A stretch of 64,000 nucleotides of DNA from Ardenticatenaceae bacterium. Lineage in GTDB: Bacteria; Chloroflexota; Anaerolineae; Promineifilales; Promineifilaceae. Positions 49,251 to 57,966 of this stretch are shown here, piece after piece. Where the stretch lies: assembly GCA_020634565.1 (NCBI GenBank), contig JACKBN010000003.1:372001-436000 (forward strand). The letters run 5' to 3'. Numbering within the stretch: position 1 is the first letter of the stretch; each line of letters starts with the position of its first letter. A model generated the notes under the pieces. The model saw nothing but the letters and a program-made list of their open reading frames with translations, did no database searches and had not been told where the DNA came from. Made by a program: the position numbers and the translations under genes.

Positions 49251-51055
49251 TAGCTGCCCAGACCTAACAAGCCCCGAATAAAGCGCCAGAGCATCTGGCC
49301 AAATGATTCTTCTTCGTTGTCGGAAACGGCCGTTTCGCCCTCATCACCTCCTTCAGCCACACCTTCTAATCCGGCCTCGCCTGGCTCATCCGACCCTTCC
49401 ACCTGCACCGTGAGCGTTTCTGCGAAGGTTTGCGGCTGGTTGAAATCGTCTAGGTAATTGACCGTGACGAGGATTTCCAACGGACCGCCCGCTTCGGGCA
49501 CAATTAGGCCGTCAAGCGAGCCAGAGGTGCCGCCATCCAGCGGGCCGATGTAGATGGAATTGTTGTCTACCGCGCCGCCGGGGCTGCTGAGGCTGAGGGT
49601 GCTCACGTTGATGAGGCTGCGGCCAATGTTGACCACTTCCACGGGCAAATCCAGCGGTTCACCGACAAAGCCGGGGCCGGTGCTGCGGTAGAAATTGATC
49701 TGAAGCTGGGGCGCTTTTTCCACCAGCAGGTTCACCACTTGGGCGTCGGTGCGGGCACTGTTGCCGTAGCTGAATTCCAGGGGCAAATTGTACACGCCGG
49801 AAGCGGCCGTTCCGTCCACTAGCATCGTTGCCATGATTTCCAGCGTGTCGCCAGCGGGCAGGGCTTCGATAAAGCGCACGTTGCCAGAGTTGACCAGGGC
49901 AAATGGCGTGAGCTGGGCACCGCCGCTGCCGCCAAATGTGACGAGCACATCTTCGGCCGTTTCATCCCCGACATTGGTGAGCAGCAGCTTGAGTTCAAAG
50001 CGGGTGCCGGGCTGCAAATTGGCCGGTGTTACCTCGTAGGTGGTGAGCACCAACCGGGGCTCGGCAGGGCCAGGTGTGGGAGTAGCGGTTGCGCCCTGAC
50101 CCACATTAAGCCCGACGCCGGGCTGCGTGTTGTAATCACGGCCGTTTATATCAAAAAAGTTAATGTTGAAGACCAGATTTTGTGGTCCGCTGGCTGCGTT
50201 ATCGCGCAAAACCAGCGACAGCGTGGTAGTTACAACTTCCTCCACGCCAATGCGGGGCAAAATTTGTACGCTGCTGCCGCTGGCGGGAATGGCCAGATCG
50301 GCCGATTGCAGTTCCAGCTCGATGTCGATGGCTGTCCAGTTGCCCCGATTGGCCAGCTCCAGCGTTAGCTCAAACGGTTGGCCGGGGGTCAGGTTGGTGG
50401 GGGTGGTGCGAGCAGATTGAATGGCGATTTGTGGCTGGCCAAAAACGTAGACATTGGTGGGCGTGGGGCTGGGCGTTTGTGTGGGGACCGGTGTTGGCGT
50501 AGGCCCGTAAATTTCAAAGACACCTTCCATCACCGCATTGGGGCCATCTTGCGCGCCAAGACCCACCTGGATGTTGTACTTGCCCAGCGGCAAGCCGGGC
50601 GGCACGATGCCGGTGAGCACCTCGTTGTTGACAAAGGTTGTTTGCAAGACACCGTACCCCACCACGCGAATGACGCTGCCGGGTTGGAAGTTGTTGCCAT
50701 ACACGGTCAGCGTGCCGCCAGTTTCTGTGGACATGCGCCCTGGTTCGATGGCGGTGAGGATGATGGGGGCATTGGTGGGCGCAGGCGTGTTGGACGGCAG
50801 CGGAGTGAGGGTGGCTGTGGGGGTTAGCGTTACGGTGGGGGTGATTTGCAGGGTGAAACGGCCGTTCCCCACCGCAACGGGTTCTGACGGCGGCGCAGCC
50901 ACTACCAGCCGGGGCAGCATCAACGTCAGACTGAGTGCCAAGGCCACAATGCCTAAAATCATAAGGATTGTTACATGTGAGTTAACCGAGGAGTGCGCAG
51001 AGAAATTCTTTCTTCTCTGTGTTCTCTGCGGTGAAACATTAATTTGCTTGTTCAT
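49250..51055 (-). CDS. Secreted/anchored protein with IPT/TIG and CARDB-like repeats
   Basis: A 601-residue protein with a N-terminal helix (VTILMILGIVALALSLTLMLPRLVV), a Thr/Pro linker, an IPT/TIG-like domain (residues about 95-180) and three CARDB-like beta domains (for example NLTPGQPFELTLELANRGNWTAI; ANLQPGTRFELKLLLTNVGDETAE; FVGEPLDLPVEVVNIG), then an acidic linker and a C-terminal hydrophobic helix (GQMLWRFIRGLLGLG). No binding-protein fold is seen. It is coded between ATPase and permease with overlaps on both sides, so it may be an extracytoplasmic adaptor. The first 12 codons carry a CTCTGCG-type repeat. Confidence 0.75.
   Translation of the reverse strand: MNKQINVSPQRTQRRKNFSAHSSVNSHVTILMILGIVALALSLTLMLPRLVVAAPPSEPVAVGNGRFTLQITPTVTLTPTATLTPLPSNTPAPTNAPIILTAIEPGRMSTETGGTLTVYGNNFQPGSVIRVVGYGVLQTTFVNNEVLTGIVPPGLPLGKYNIQVGLGAQDGPNAVMEGVFEIYGPTPTPVPTQTPSPTPTNVYVFGQPQIAIQSARTTPTNLTPGQPFELTLELANRGNWTAIDIELELQSADLAIPASGSSVQILPRIGVEEVVTTTLSLVLRDNAASGPQNLVFNINFFDINGRDYNTQPGVGLNVGQGATATPTPGPAEPRLVLTTYEVTPANLQPGTRFELKLLLTNVGDETAEDVLVTFGGSGGAQLTPFALVNSGNVRFIEALPAGDTLEIMATMLVDGTAASGVYNLPLEFSYGNSARTDAQVVNLLVEKAPQLQINFYRSTGPGFVGEPLDLPVEVVNIGRSLINVSTLSLSSPGGAVDNNSIYIGPLDGGTSGSLDGLIVPEAGGPLEILVTVNYLDDFNQPQTFAETLTVQVEGSDEPGEAGLEGVAEGGDEGETAVSDNEEESFGQMLWRFIRGLLGLGS
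51009..51035. repeat. CTCTGCG short dispersed repeat (copy 2)
   Basis: TTCTCTGTGTTCTCTGCGGTGA lies at the start of the CARDB gene. On the minus strand it encodes the residues PQRTQRR at the N-terminus, as often seen where this repeat is translated. Confidence 0.55.
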
Positions 51056-51749
51056 AACGTCCTCGTACGTCTGCCAGAATACGGCCGTCTAAAATTTGAA
51101 TGTGGCGGGTGGTGGCGGCCAGCAGCGACTGATCGTGCGTTACCATGATGATGGTGCGTCCTTCTTCTTGGTTGAGCCGCTGCAAAATGTTAATGACCTC
51201 ACCACCTGATTTGCTGTCCAGGTTGCCGGTTGGCTCGTCGGCCAGAATGATGTCCGGGTTGTTGACCAGGGAGCGGGCAATGGAAACACGCTGCTGCTGC
51301 CCGCCAGAAAGCTCGGTCGGTTTGTGGTGAATGCGGTCGCCCAGCCCGACCATTTCCAGCATTCGTTTGGCCCGCTCTTCCCGCTCGTGGGGCAGCACGC
51401 GGGCAAAAATCATGGGGAACTCCACATTTTGCATGGCGGTCATGGTGGGAATGAGGTTGAATGACTGGAAAATGAAGCCGATTGATTTTTGCCGGTATTG
51501 GGCCAGATGGTTTTCATCCAGGGCAGCGATGTCGGTGCCGTCCACCCAAATTTCGCCAGAGGTAGGCTGATCTAAACCGCCAATGAGGTACAGCAGGGTT
51601 GATTTGCCGGAGCCGGAGGGGCCAATAATGCCCATGAACTCTCCCTGCTCGATGGTGGCATCGACGCCGTCCAGCGCGTGAACAATCTCCGCGCCCATCT
51701 GGAAGTGGCGGTGCAGCCCCCGCACCTGGATAAAGCTGTGCTGGTTCAT
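51039..51749 (-). CDS. ABC transporter ATP-binding protein (LolD/MacB type)
   Basis: A 236-residue ATPase. Walker A is GPSGSGKSTLL, the Q-loop is GFIFQSFNL, the signature is LSGGQQQR, Walker B is LADEPT, and the switch His is in VTHD. It resembles LolD/MacB-type ATPases that power lipoprotein or peptide export by FtsX-like permeases. Its ATG overlaps the stop of the Yip1 gene (ATGA at 51746-51749). The stop is 17 bases inside the next gene, so the operon is tightly coupled. Confidence 0.94.
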   Translation of the reverse strand: MNQHSFIQVRGLHRHFQMGAEIVHALDGVDATIEQGEFMGIIGPSGSGKSTLLYLIGGLDQPTSGEIWVDGTDIAALDENHLAQYRQKSIGFIFQSFNLIPTMTAMQNVEFPMIFARVLPHEREERAKRMLEMVGLGDRIHHKPTELSGGQQQRVSIARSLVNNPDIILADEPTGNLDSKSGGEVINILQRLNQEEGRTIIMVTHDQSLLAATTRHIQILDGRILADVRGRYEQAN

Positions 51750-52552
51750 CCGCCCAACATGCCGCTGGTCAGGCTGTTGGTAACGGCCGTTCCAATCAAT
51801 CGTATCGCCATGAAAACCACCCAGACAACGAGCACCAGGCCGGCTGATTTACGGCCAGACAGTTTGGTAACGGCCGTAATGCCCAAAACCAGCAGCGCCA
51901 GATACCAAAAGAGGTAAATGTCGATTTGGCCGAGGAATGCGTAGAGAACGGCCGTACCGGTCGAGGGCATCTCGATGGCAAAGGGATTGCTGGCGTCGAT
52001 GACGGGCATGCCGGCAAACCCGGAAAGACCCTGGTTGGCAATGGGGGCCTGCGTCGCCATCATGTAAATTGCCTGCACGATGCTGCGCAGCGCAAAGGGC
52101 AGCCAGGCCCAAATGACCACCTTGAGCACCTGCAAAAAATTGCTGCGTCCGCCAACCATCGAGGCCAGCAGGTACAGGGCACCGCTCCAAAGGAGCCAGC
52201 CCAATATCCGGCCAATAACGCTGCCGATGGCTGGGAGCACAATGGTTAGAATGGGTGAGGTGGCAAGGGAGACGGCCTGTTCGACGTCGCCGCTGCCTTC
52301 GGCGAAGCCAGGCTGATTTTGCAGCTGCTCCTGGATCTGCTCGCGGCTTTGCTGGGAGGTAACCGCGCCTCTGGCAATCAGAGGCAGCGTTACCAAAATC
52401 AGGCAGAGGCCAGCCATGAGCATCCAGGCGCGGCTTTGGCTGCTGCGTAAGGTGGCAAAGGTGGCACGGGGCTTCGCCAGGACGCCCCATATCATGCGGA
52501 AAAAGCCTGGGCTTTCGCTAGTAAGTGGTGTTGCAGTTGTTGTTTCAGTCAT
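51746..52552 (-). CDS. Yip1-family membrane protein
   Basis: A 268-residue membrane protein starting at ATG 52552 (GGAGGG just upstream). The N-terminus MTETTTATPLTSESP leads into FFRMIWGVLAKPRATFATL, a typical Yip1-domain start. Five helices follow (MLMAGLCLILVTLPLI; IVLPAIGSVIGRILGWLLWSGALYLLASMV; and others). Yip1 proteins are membrane proteins that often accompany ABC export systems in bacteria. It is the first gene of the four-gene operon. Confidence 0.85.
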   Translation of the reverse strand: MTETTTATPLTSESPGFFRMIWGVLAKPRATFATLRSSQSRAWMLMAGLCLILVTLPLIARGAVTSQQSREQIQEQLQNQPGFAEGSGDVEQAVSLATSPILTIVLPAIGSVIGRILGWLLWSGALYLLASMVGGRSNFLQVLKVVIWAWLPFALRSIVQAIYMMATQAPIANQGLSGFAGMPVIDASNPFAIEMPSTGTAVLYAFLGQIDIYLFWYLALLVLGITAVTKLSGRKSAGLVLVVWVVFMAIRLIGTAVTNSLTSGMLGG

Positions 52553-52636
52553 CCTGACCCTCCAAAGAACCAAGGAAAAACCGTCAACGACATTCTACAG
52601 GAAAAGGGAGGGGGCACAAACCGAAATGGGGGTGAA

Positions 52637-52693
52637 AGTGACAAGTGAAAAGTAAAAAGTGGATGGTTGTCATGTCACTTTTTACTTTTCACT
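52637..52693. repeat. AGTGAAAAGT intergenic hairpin repeat (copy 1)
   Basis: AGTGAAAAGTAAAAAGTG (52644-52661) is a perfect 18-bp inverted repeat with 52676-52693, separated by 14 bases. It lies between the Yip1 start and the M14 peptidase end. The same arm sequence recurs at 59779-59820. Confidence 0.75.
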
Positions 52694-52706
52694 GGCTTAT
52701 TTGGCG

Positions 52707-54380
52707 CTATAAAACAACGGTTTGGCGAATGGTACCAGCGCGGGGATGAACGGCCGTAATCGCCACTTCTGTCCCCGATTCAGCTTCAATGACCCATTCC
52801 ACTTTGGCGCGTTCGGCCGTGGGGTCGCCGCTCCAGATGGGGGTGGTGCTTTTGTGATCGCGCCCGGCCAACTGGCCCAGCATCGTTTTGAGCTTACCGC
52901 TGCGCAGTTGGGCGCCGTCTGGCAGGGCAATGTCTACTTCCAGTTCGCGCACGACCTTCATTTTGAGTGCCTGCTGGGTAATGTTGGTGGGCAGCCAGCC
53001 GGTGTTGTGGAGAACGGCCGTTACGTAATGCACATTTCCCTTTGACACTTTTTCCACGCTGTGCCATTCCAGTTTGGGCGAAACCAGGCAGGAATAGAGG
53101 GCGAAATCAGACAACGGGGCGATCTCTTTTTCCAGCAGCTTGTACGGCGGGTTGCGCCAGGTGACAAAAAAGTCCCAGCCGCCTAGCTCCAACTGGCCCA
53201 GCTGGGGATGATCAAATTCATACCAATCTATAAAGCCTTTGCCTTCCAGCACCTCATCGTTCCACTTCATGATGGCGATGTCGTCTTCCAATGGATGCTC
53301 GCGGAACCAATCCATGTATTTGTAATCGGTGATGCCCGCCTGCTTTTGCACGCTCCAGATTTCGCAGGTCCAGCCGTAGACGCCTAAATACTCATACATC
53401 CAGTCATCAAACGTGCCTTTGATGAACTCTTTGGGGTCGTATTTGAAGTCGTGGAAGACAGAAACGGCTTTGTAGCCGGTGAGATCTTCCGCCTTTTGGC
53501 CCAGCTTTTTGTAGGTGTACAAATCCTGGGTGGGCAGGGTGTCATCGGCCCCTTTTGTGGGCGGGCGCAGGTAAACGCCGCTGAAGGTGTGAAAGCTGAC
53601 GGAGCCGGTGATGTTGGGATGGTCGGTAATGAAGCGCAGGGGAGCGGCCGTTTCTGGTTCACTGCCGGGATATTGGCCAGCGCCGGACTGGTTTGGCTCC
53701 CAAAAGACGGGGAATTGCCGGTTGAGATCCAACCCTTGCAGCGCCGGGGCAAATTTGATGGTGACGCCATCATAATTTTGAATCTTGCCTTCGGGAATGA
53801 GCCGGTAAAAGTTGCCGCCGGGCGCTTCGTCTGGTTCGCGGGGAATCATCAGGCGCGGATCATCGGGGTGAATTTTCCAGCTGCCGTTGGGGTCTTTGAG
53901 GCGCATTTGCAGGATACGGCCGTCTCCGTCCACATCTTCTTCGTGCAGCCCGTCCAGCGTGTCCGTGCGGGGGTAAGGGCGGGTGCTGCTGCGAATGTAT
54001 CTGGGCTGGTCGGCCAAAGCCCACTCGGCGCCGTCGGGATTGAGGCGGGGCACAATGTAGAAGGCGCGCGTGTCCAGGGCGTAGGTTACCTTCTCATCCT
54101 GGCCGTACTGAGTCAGCAGCTTGTTGATCAAATATAGCGCTGCGGTTGAGGCGGAAACTTCGGTGGCGTGAATGTTGCCATCGGCCCAATAAGCCGGTTT
54201 TTCGGTATCTGGCCCGGTCTCGAAGTTGGTGATAATCATTAGCCAGATGTCGCGCCCTTCGTAACTGGGGCCGATGCTTTCCAATCGGCACAGATGCGGA
54301 TAGGTTTCGGCCCAGTTTTTTAGAAAAGCGGTGAGTTCGGCATAGCGATAATAGGTATCAAAGCGGATGTTTTCAGGCAC
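52707..54380 (-). CDS. M14 family zinc carboxypeptidase
   Basis: A 557-residue M14 carboxypeptidase. Zinc ligands His71 and Glu74 are in GNIHATEVSAS; the third His is in SVSFHTFSG. The catalytic Glu is likely in GWTCEIWSVQ. Also visible are YIVPRLNPDGAEWA and the substrate-binding Arg region. The start is GTG with AAGGAG upstream. There is no obvious signal peptide, so it is probably cytosolic or weakly exported. The C-terminal 150 residues are a beta domain typical of M14 enzymes with a C-terminal transthyretin-like or fibronectin-like part. Confidence 0.9.
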   Translation of the reverse strand: MPENIRFDTYYRYAELTAFLKNWAETYPHLCRLESIGPSYEGRDIWLMIITNFETGPDTEKPAYWADGNIHATEVSASTAALYLINKLLTQYGQDEKVTYALDTRAFYIVPRLNPDGAEWALADQPRYIRSSTRPYPRTDTLDGLHEEDVDGDGRILQMRLKDPNGSWKIHPDDPRLMIPREPDEAPGGNFYRLIPEGKIQNYDGVTIKFAPALQGLDLNRQFPVFWEPNQSGAGQYPGSEPETAAPLRFITDHPNITGSVSFHTFSGVYLRPPTKGADDTLPTQDLYTYKKLGQKAEDLTGYKAVSVFHDFKYDPKEFIKGTFDDWMYEYLGVYGWTCEIWSVQKQAGITDYKYMDWFREHPLEDDIAIMKWNDEVLEGKGFIDWYEFDHPQLGQLELGGWDFFVTWRNPPYKLLEKEIAPLSDFALYSCLVSPKLEWHSVEKVSKGNVHYVTAVLHNTGWLPTNITQQALKMKVVRELEVDIALPDGAQLRSGKLKTMLGQLAGRDHKSTTPIWSGDPTAERAKVEWVIEAESGTEVAITAVHPRAGTIRQTVVL

Positions 54381-54719
54381 GGAATGCTCCTTTTGTTTGA
54401 TTTTGTGGGAATGGGCAAATTATAGCTCGAATTAGGTGATTGTCTAACAGAAGGTGCGTGCGCCTTAAGGGTGCCTGAGGCGGCTCGAATTTCACAAAGG
54501 CGAGTTTTTAATTTGGCGGCTGGCGGGTAAAATTAGGGGCAGTTTGGTGGTGGTTTGCTGTTGGGACAGATATGCTATGGACAGACGGCCGTTTCCTTCA
54601 CAAAATGCCAAAAGAAAAAACGGCCGTTGTGTGTTGTCGCTTCATTGCTCTCTACATTTTTAGCTCATTTGGTTCGGTCTTGGAATCGAATATAGGAAAC
54701 AATACAAGGTAATAACGCC
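54381..54719. other. Intergenic 339-bp region with two palindromes
   Basis: No gene is seen. Two ACGGCCGT copies (near 54585 and 54620) lie in a stretch that can fold locally. A moderate promoter-like pair TTGGTT and TATAGG lies near 54669-54696, upstream of the histidine kinase at 54720, with a GG-poor leader. Confidence 0.4.
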
Positions 54720-56303
54720 ATGAATCTTGCGGAAAATTCGCAGTCAAACGGTCATCTTCGTCAGGAGGTGGCTTTGCTGCGTCAACGTGTCGCTGAGTTA
54801 GAAGCGGATCGCTCTCCCGTGAATTCAACCAGCTACGCTGACTTCTTATTTGAAAACTCCGGGGAAACCATTCTCATTATTGACCCTTACACCATGAAAA
54901 TTTTGGATGCGAACCCGAATGCCGCACGGCGCTTTGGGTACGAACGGGCTGAACTCTGCAACCTGATGCTGGAACAAATTGAAATGCCGCGCCAGCTAGA
55001 TGACCACGATGCCGAGACCGCCTGGCAATCCTCTATCTCCGGTACGTTTTTCTACGAATGTCAGTATCGCCACAAAGATGGCTCGATTATTCCTGTAGAG
55101 GTGAGCAGCCGACTGGTTTTCTGGGAAGGGCAGGACGTGCTCATTAACTTTGTGCGCGATATTTCCTGGCGTAAGCAGGCAGAAGAAGCCCTGCGTCAAA
55201 TCAATACCACTTTGGAGCAGCAAGTGCGGGAGCGTACGGCCGAATTGGCCGCCGAAAAAGAAAAGCTGGAAGCGGTTCTGGGCTCGATTGTGGAAGCGGT
55301 GGCCAATGTTGACAACGACAGAAACATTCTCTACATCAACCAGGCTTTTATTACCATGACGGGCTACAGTCTGGCCGAAGCGCAAACGATGAATATTGAT
55401 ACGCTCTTTGACCTGACGGCATATGATCGGCAGGAGCGAGCGGATGCGTTTAATCTGGGGATGACCTGGTCTGGGGAAGTGACGGGCTGGCGCAAAGACG
55501 GCCGTAGCTACCCCACCATTCTCACCATGGTGCCGATGCTGAACGAAGACGGCCGTATCACCGGCTACGTCACCAGTCATCAGGACCTGAGCCGCTTTCA
55601 GGCGTTAGACAAGGCGCAGTACAGCTTCATCACCAACGTGACGCACCAACTGCGCACGCCGTTGACCAACATTAAACTGTACACCCAACTGCTCGAAGGG
55701 GGCTTGAACAACGTCAAGGCGGGTCATTATTTGCAGGTATTGATTTCTCAAGCAGATCGGCTGGAGCATTTGGTGCAGGATATTCTGGAGCTGGCCAGCC
55801 TGGACAGCTCAGACAATGCACTGGAGTGGCGCGATATAAACCTGGCGGAAATGGTTTACCAGATGTGTGTCGCCAATCAGTCCCGAGCCAAAGAACAGCA
55901 GTTAAGCTTGGACTGTACCGTCGCCGAGAACATGCCGCATATTTCAGGGGATGCGACGCGCTTGCGGCAGGCGATTAATGAACTGCTGGACAATGCTTTT
56001 GCCTACACACCAGCCGGGGGGCATATTTCTGTGGAAGTTGAAGCGCCAATTGCAGACGGCCGTCACTGGATTGCCATCACCGTAGATGACGACGGGCCAG
56101 GCATTGCTGCGGAGGAGCGAGCCCACATTTTCGAGCGATTTTTCCGGGGGTCTGTGGCGGAGCAAGGGCATATTTCGGGGACTGGTTTGGGCCTTTGCAT
56201 CACCCAGCAGATAGCCCAGGCACATCATGGGCATGTGACGCTGCACAGCCAGCCGGGCGTGGGCAGCAGCTTTACCATTTGGCTACCGCTGGACATCCTC
56301 TGA
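54720..56303 (+). CDS. Soluble PAS-domain sensor histidine kinase
   Basis: A 527-residue histidine kinase without membrane helices. The order is: N-terminal coil (about 10-30), PAS (about 41-160), coiled coil (about 160-200, EEALRQINTTLEQQVRERTAEL), PAS (about 200-300), HisKA with His309 in THQLRTPLTNIKLY, and HATPase (INELLDNAFAYTP, DDGPGIAAEE, GTGLGLCIT). It probably detects a cytosolic signal such as redox state or small molecules. No response regulator is adjacent. The convergent transporter gene overlaps its last 21 bases. Confidence 0.92.
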   Translation: MNLAENSQSNGHLRQEVALLRQRVAELEADRSPVNSTSYADFLFENSGETILIIDPYTMKILDANPNAARRFGYERAELCNLMLEQIEMPRQLDDHDAETAWQSSISGTFFYECQYRHKDGSIIPVEVSSRLVFWEGQDVLINFVRDISWRKQAEEALRQINTTLEQQVRERTAELAAEKEKLEAVLGSIVEAVANVDNDRNILYINQAFITMTGYSLAEAQTMNIDTLFDLTAYDRQERADAFNLGMTWSGEVTGWRKDGRSYPTILTMVPMLNEDGRITGYVTSHQDLSRFQALDKAQYSFITNVTHQLRTPLTNIKLYTQLLEGGLNNVKAGHYLQVLISQADRLEHLVQDILELASLDSSDNALEWRDINLAEMVYQMCVANQSRAKEQQLSLDCTVAENMPHISGDATRLRQAINELLDNAFAYTPAGGHISVEVEAPIADGRHWIAITVDDDGPGIAAEERAHIFERFFRGSVAEQGHISGTGLGLCITQQIAQAHHGHVTLHSQPGVGSSFTIWLPLDIL

Positions 56304-57254
56304 TGACGTATTACGCTGGCGCAAATACCAGGTGAGGGTGGCAAAAACCAATCCCGCGCCTAGCAGCTGCCAGCCAGAAGAAAGATGCTCGCCTAGCAGC
56401 AAACCACCTACTACCAAAGCGCTAATTAGCCGTGAAGCCATCATGCTGCTGACCAGCGGCGCTCCCAACTGCTGAATGCTGCGAATCTGCGCCAGATTGG
56501 CCCCAAGCAGCACCCCAAACGCAAAAAGGGCAAACACCACCCAATCGACCGTCTGTAAATTTTGCCACTGCTGCCAATCTTCCCCCAGAATGACGCTGGT
56601 GATGCTGGAAAACAGCGCCAGCGCCGTGAGATGCACCAGCAGTAATGATTCACCGCCTGCCTGATGGCTGGCGGTGCGCCGGGTGATGAGCATGTAAAGG
56701 GCCAAAAAGAAGCTGCTGGCCAGGGCTAAACTGATGCCCAGCCAATCGTTGCGGGTAACGGCCGTTTCGCCCACCTGTCCCGTTATCACCTCACCCAAAT
56801 TACCAGACATGAGCAGCAGCGCCCCAACCAGGCACAGGGTGAGCGCCTTAAAGGTGTGGCGCGGCAGCTGTTCACGCAGCACCAACCGGCTGAGCAGGGC
56901 CACAATAAAGGGCGTCATCAGGTAGATGAGCTGGGCATAGATGGCCAGCGTGTAGCGCGTCGCCAGCAGATTGGTAATGCCGCGCAGCACCACCAGCCCG
57001 CCAAACAGCCAGAGCACAGGCAACCGAAAAATGCGCCACTCAATGTGTCGCCAGCGGGCGGCCAGCACCAAAATGAGGACCAGGCTGTTGCCTGCCGCCA
57101 GCAGCGACAGGCTGGGAATGTTGCTTACGGTTTGGAGATAGCGCAGAAAAACGGGGTACGCACCCCAGCCAAGTTGGGAGAGTAAACCCAGACCGAGCCA
57201 GTGCCAGTTGGATACGGCCGTTTCCGCAGTGTGTTCTTCAGTGTGTGGTGCCAT
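56283..57254 (-). CDS. EamA-type drug/metabolite transporter
   Basis: A 323-residue inner-membrane transporter with ten expected helices in two EamA repeats. The first repeat has WLGLGLLSQLGWGAYPVFLRYL; the second begins WLGISLALASSFFLALYMLITRR. The C-terminal end is soluble (RQRNTSSEDVQR). Substrate unknown. The N-terminal tail contains an ETAV stretch encoded by the palindrome. The 3' end overlaps the convergent kinase gene by 21 bases. Confidence 0.9.
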   Translation of the reverse strand: MAPHTEEHTAETAVSNWHWLGLGLLSQLGWGAYPVFLRYLQTVSNIPSLSLLAAGNSLVLILVLAARWRHIEWRIFRLPVLWLFGGLVVLRGITNLLATRYTLAIYAQLIYLMTPFIVALLSRLVLREQLPRHTFKALTLCLVGALLLMSGNLGEVITGQVGETAVTRNDWLGISLALASSFFLALYMLITRRTASHQAGGESLLLVHLTALALFSSITSVILGEDWQQWQNLQTVDWVVFALFAFGVLLGANLAQIRSIQQLGAPLVSSMMASRLISALVVGGLLLGEHLSSGWQLLGAGLVFATLTWYLRQRNTSSEDVQR

Positions 57255-57409
57255 AACCGCCGGATTATGGCACGTTGGCAGTGGAATATCAACCGGATTG
57301 GTTCAACGATGAGGCTGGTAACTTTGTAGCGAATCGGCCCTGCTGTACAGGAGATGGCAATGCGCCGCGGCGATTGGTTTACGGTGAGAATTGGGCGGTG
57401 GAAGGTTTT

Positions 57410-57607
57410 CTAATCCTCGTAAACCAAAAGCACCACGCCCAGCTCTTTTTCCAGCAGTTGGACTTTTTGCAGGAGTTCCGCAGAGAGTTCGGCAAAAGGG
57501 GGGCCACTTTCAAAAGCCATGATGTGTTTACCTGTTTCTTCTTCCAGCGCGCGCACTTTGGCAACGGCCGTTTCATCCAGATGCGCAATTTTGAGTTGTT
57601 GAGCCAT
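57410..57607 (-). CDS. Small protein of 65 residues, unknown
   Basis: A short protein starting at ATG 57607 with AAGGAGA nine bases upstream. The upstream in-frame codons are not needed. The sequence is helical and charged: MAQQLKIAHLDETAVAKVR, then EEETGKHIMAFESGPPF and LLQKVQLLEKELGVVLLVYED. It contains one palindrome encoding ETAVAK. No family recognised. A clear ribosome-binding site and codon use support it being real. Confidence 0.6.
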   Translation of the reverse strand: MAQQLKIAHLDETAVAKVRALEEETGKHIMAFESGPPFAELSAELLQKVQLLEKELGVVLLVYED

Positions 57608-57773
57608 TCGTTTTCTCCTTTTCTGAGTCATACGGTAGACAATTCGCTTCCTATTGTAACGAGGATAATGTTAAAGCCTAGATGAACTATGTCATCTATT
57701 GCGGTGCTAAATGGGGCAACTCTTTGACAGGGAAACGGCCGTTTGCTAGAATCTGAGCGCTGTTTTGGCATTG

Positions 57774-57846
57774 GCCCCGTTCGTCTAGCGGCCTAGGACG
57801 TAGCCCTCTCAAGGCTAAAACATGGGTTCGAGTCCCATACGGGGCA
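57774..57846 (+). tRNA. tRNA-Glu (anticodon CTC)
   Basis: The cloverleaf is complete: acceptor stem GCCCCGT/ACGGGGC, D-arm with the usual GTCT stem, anticodon loop CTCTCAA (CTC reads GAG), and T-arm with TTCGAGT loop and ATGGG/CCCAT stem. Discriminator base is A. CCA is not encoded. A terminator follows at once. Confidence 0.95.
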
Positions 57847-57850
57847 TCAC

Positions 57851-57882
57851 AAGGCTTCATCCAAGGTGGGTGAAGCCTTTTT
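57851..57882 (+). terminator. Terminator after tRNA-Glu
   Basis: AAGGCTTCA (57851-57859) and TGAAGCCTT (57871-57879) form a nine-pair stem with an eleven-base loop, followed by T residues. Confidence 0.85.
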
Positions 57883-57966
57883 GCTTTATTTTTGCTAAAC
57901 TTAAATTTGGTAACCGGAGAACAAAAAGCCCTTTGCCGATAATTGTCTTATTTGAATAAAAATCGT

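Noticed and set aside
57275..57685. + strand open frame of 136 codons around the 65-aa gene
   Set aside because: It crosses the palindrome and the ribosome-binding site of the minus-strand gene and has no recognisable start signal.
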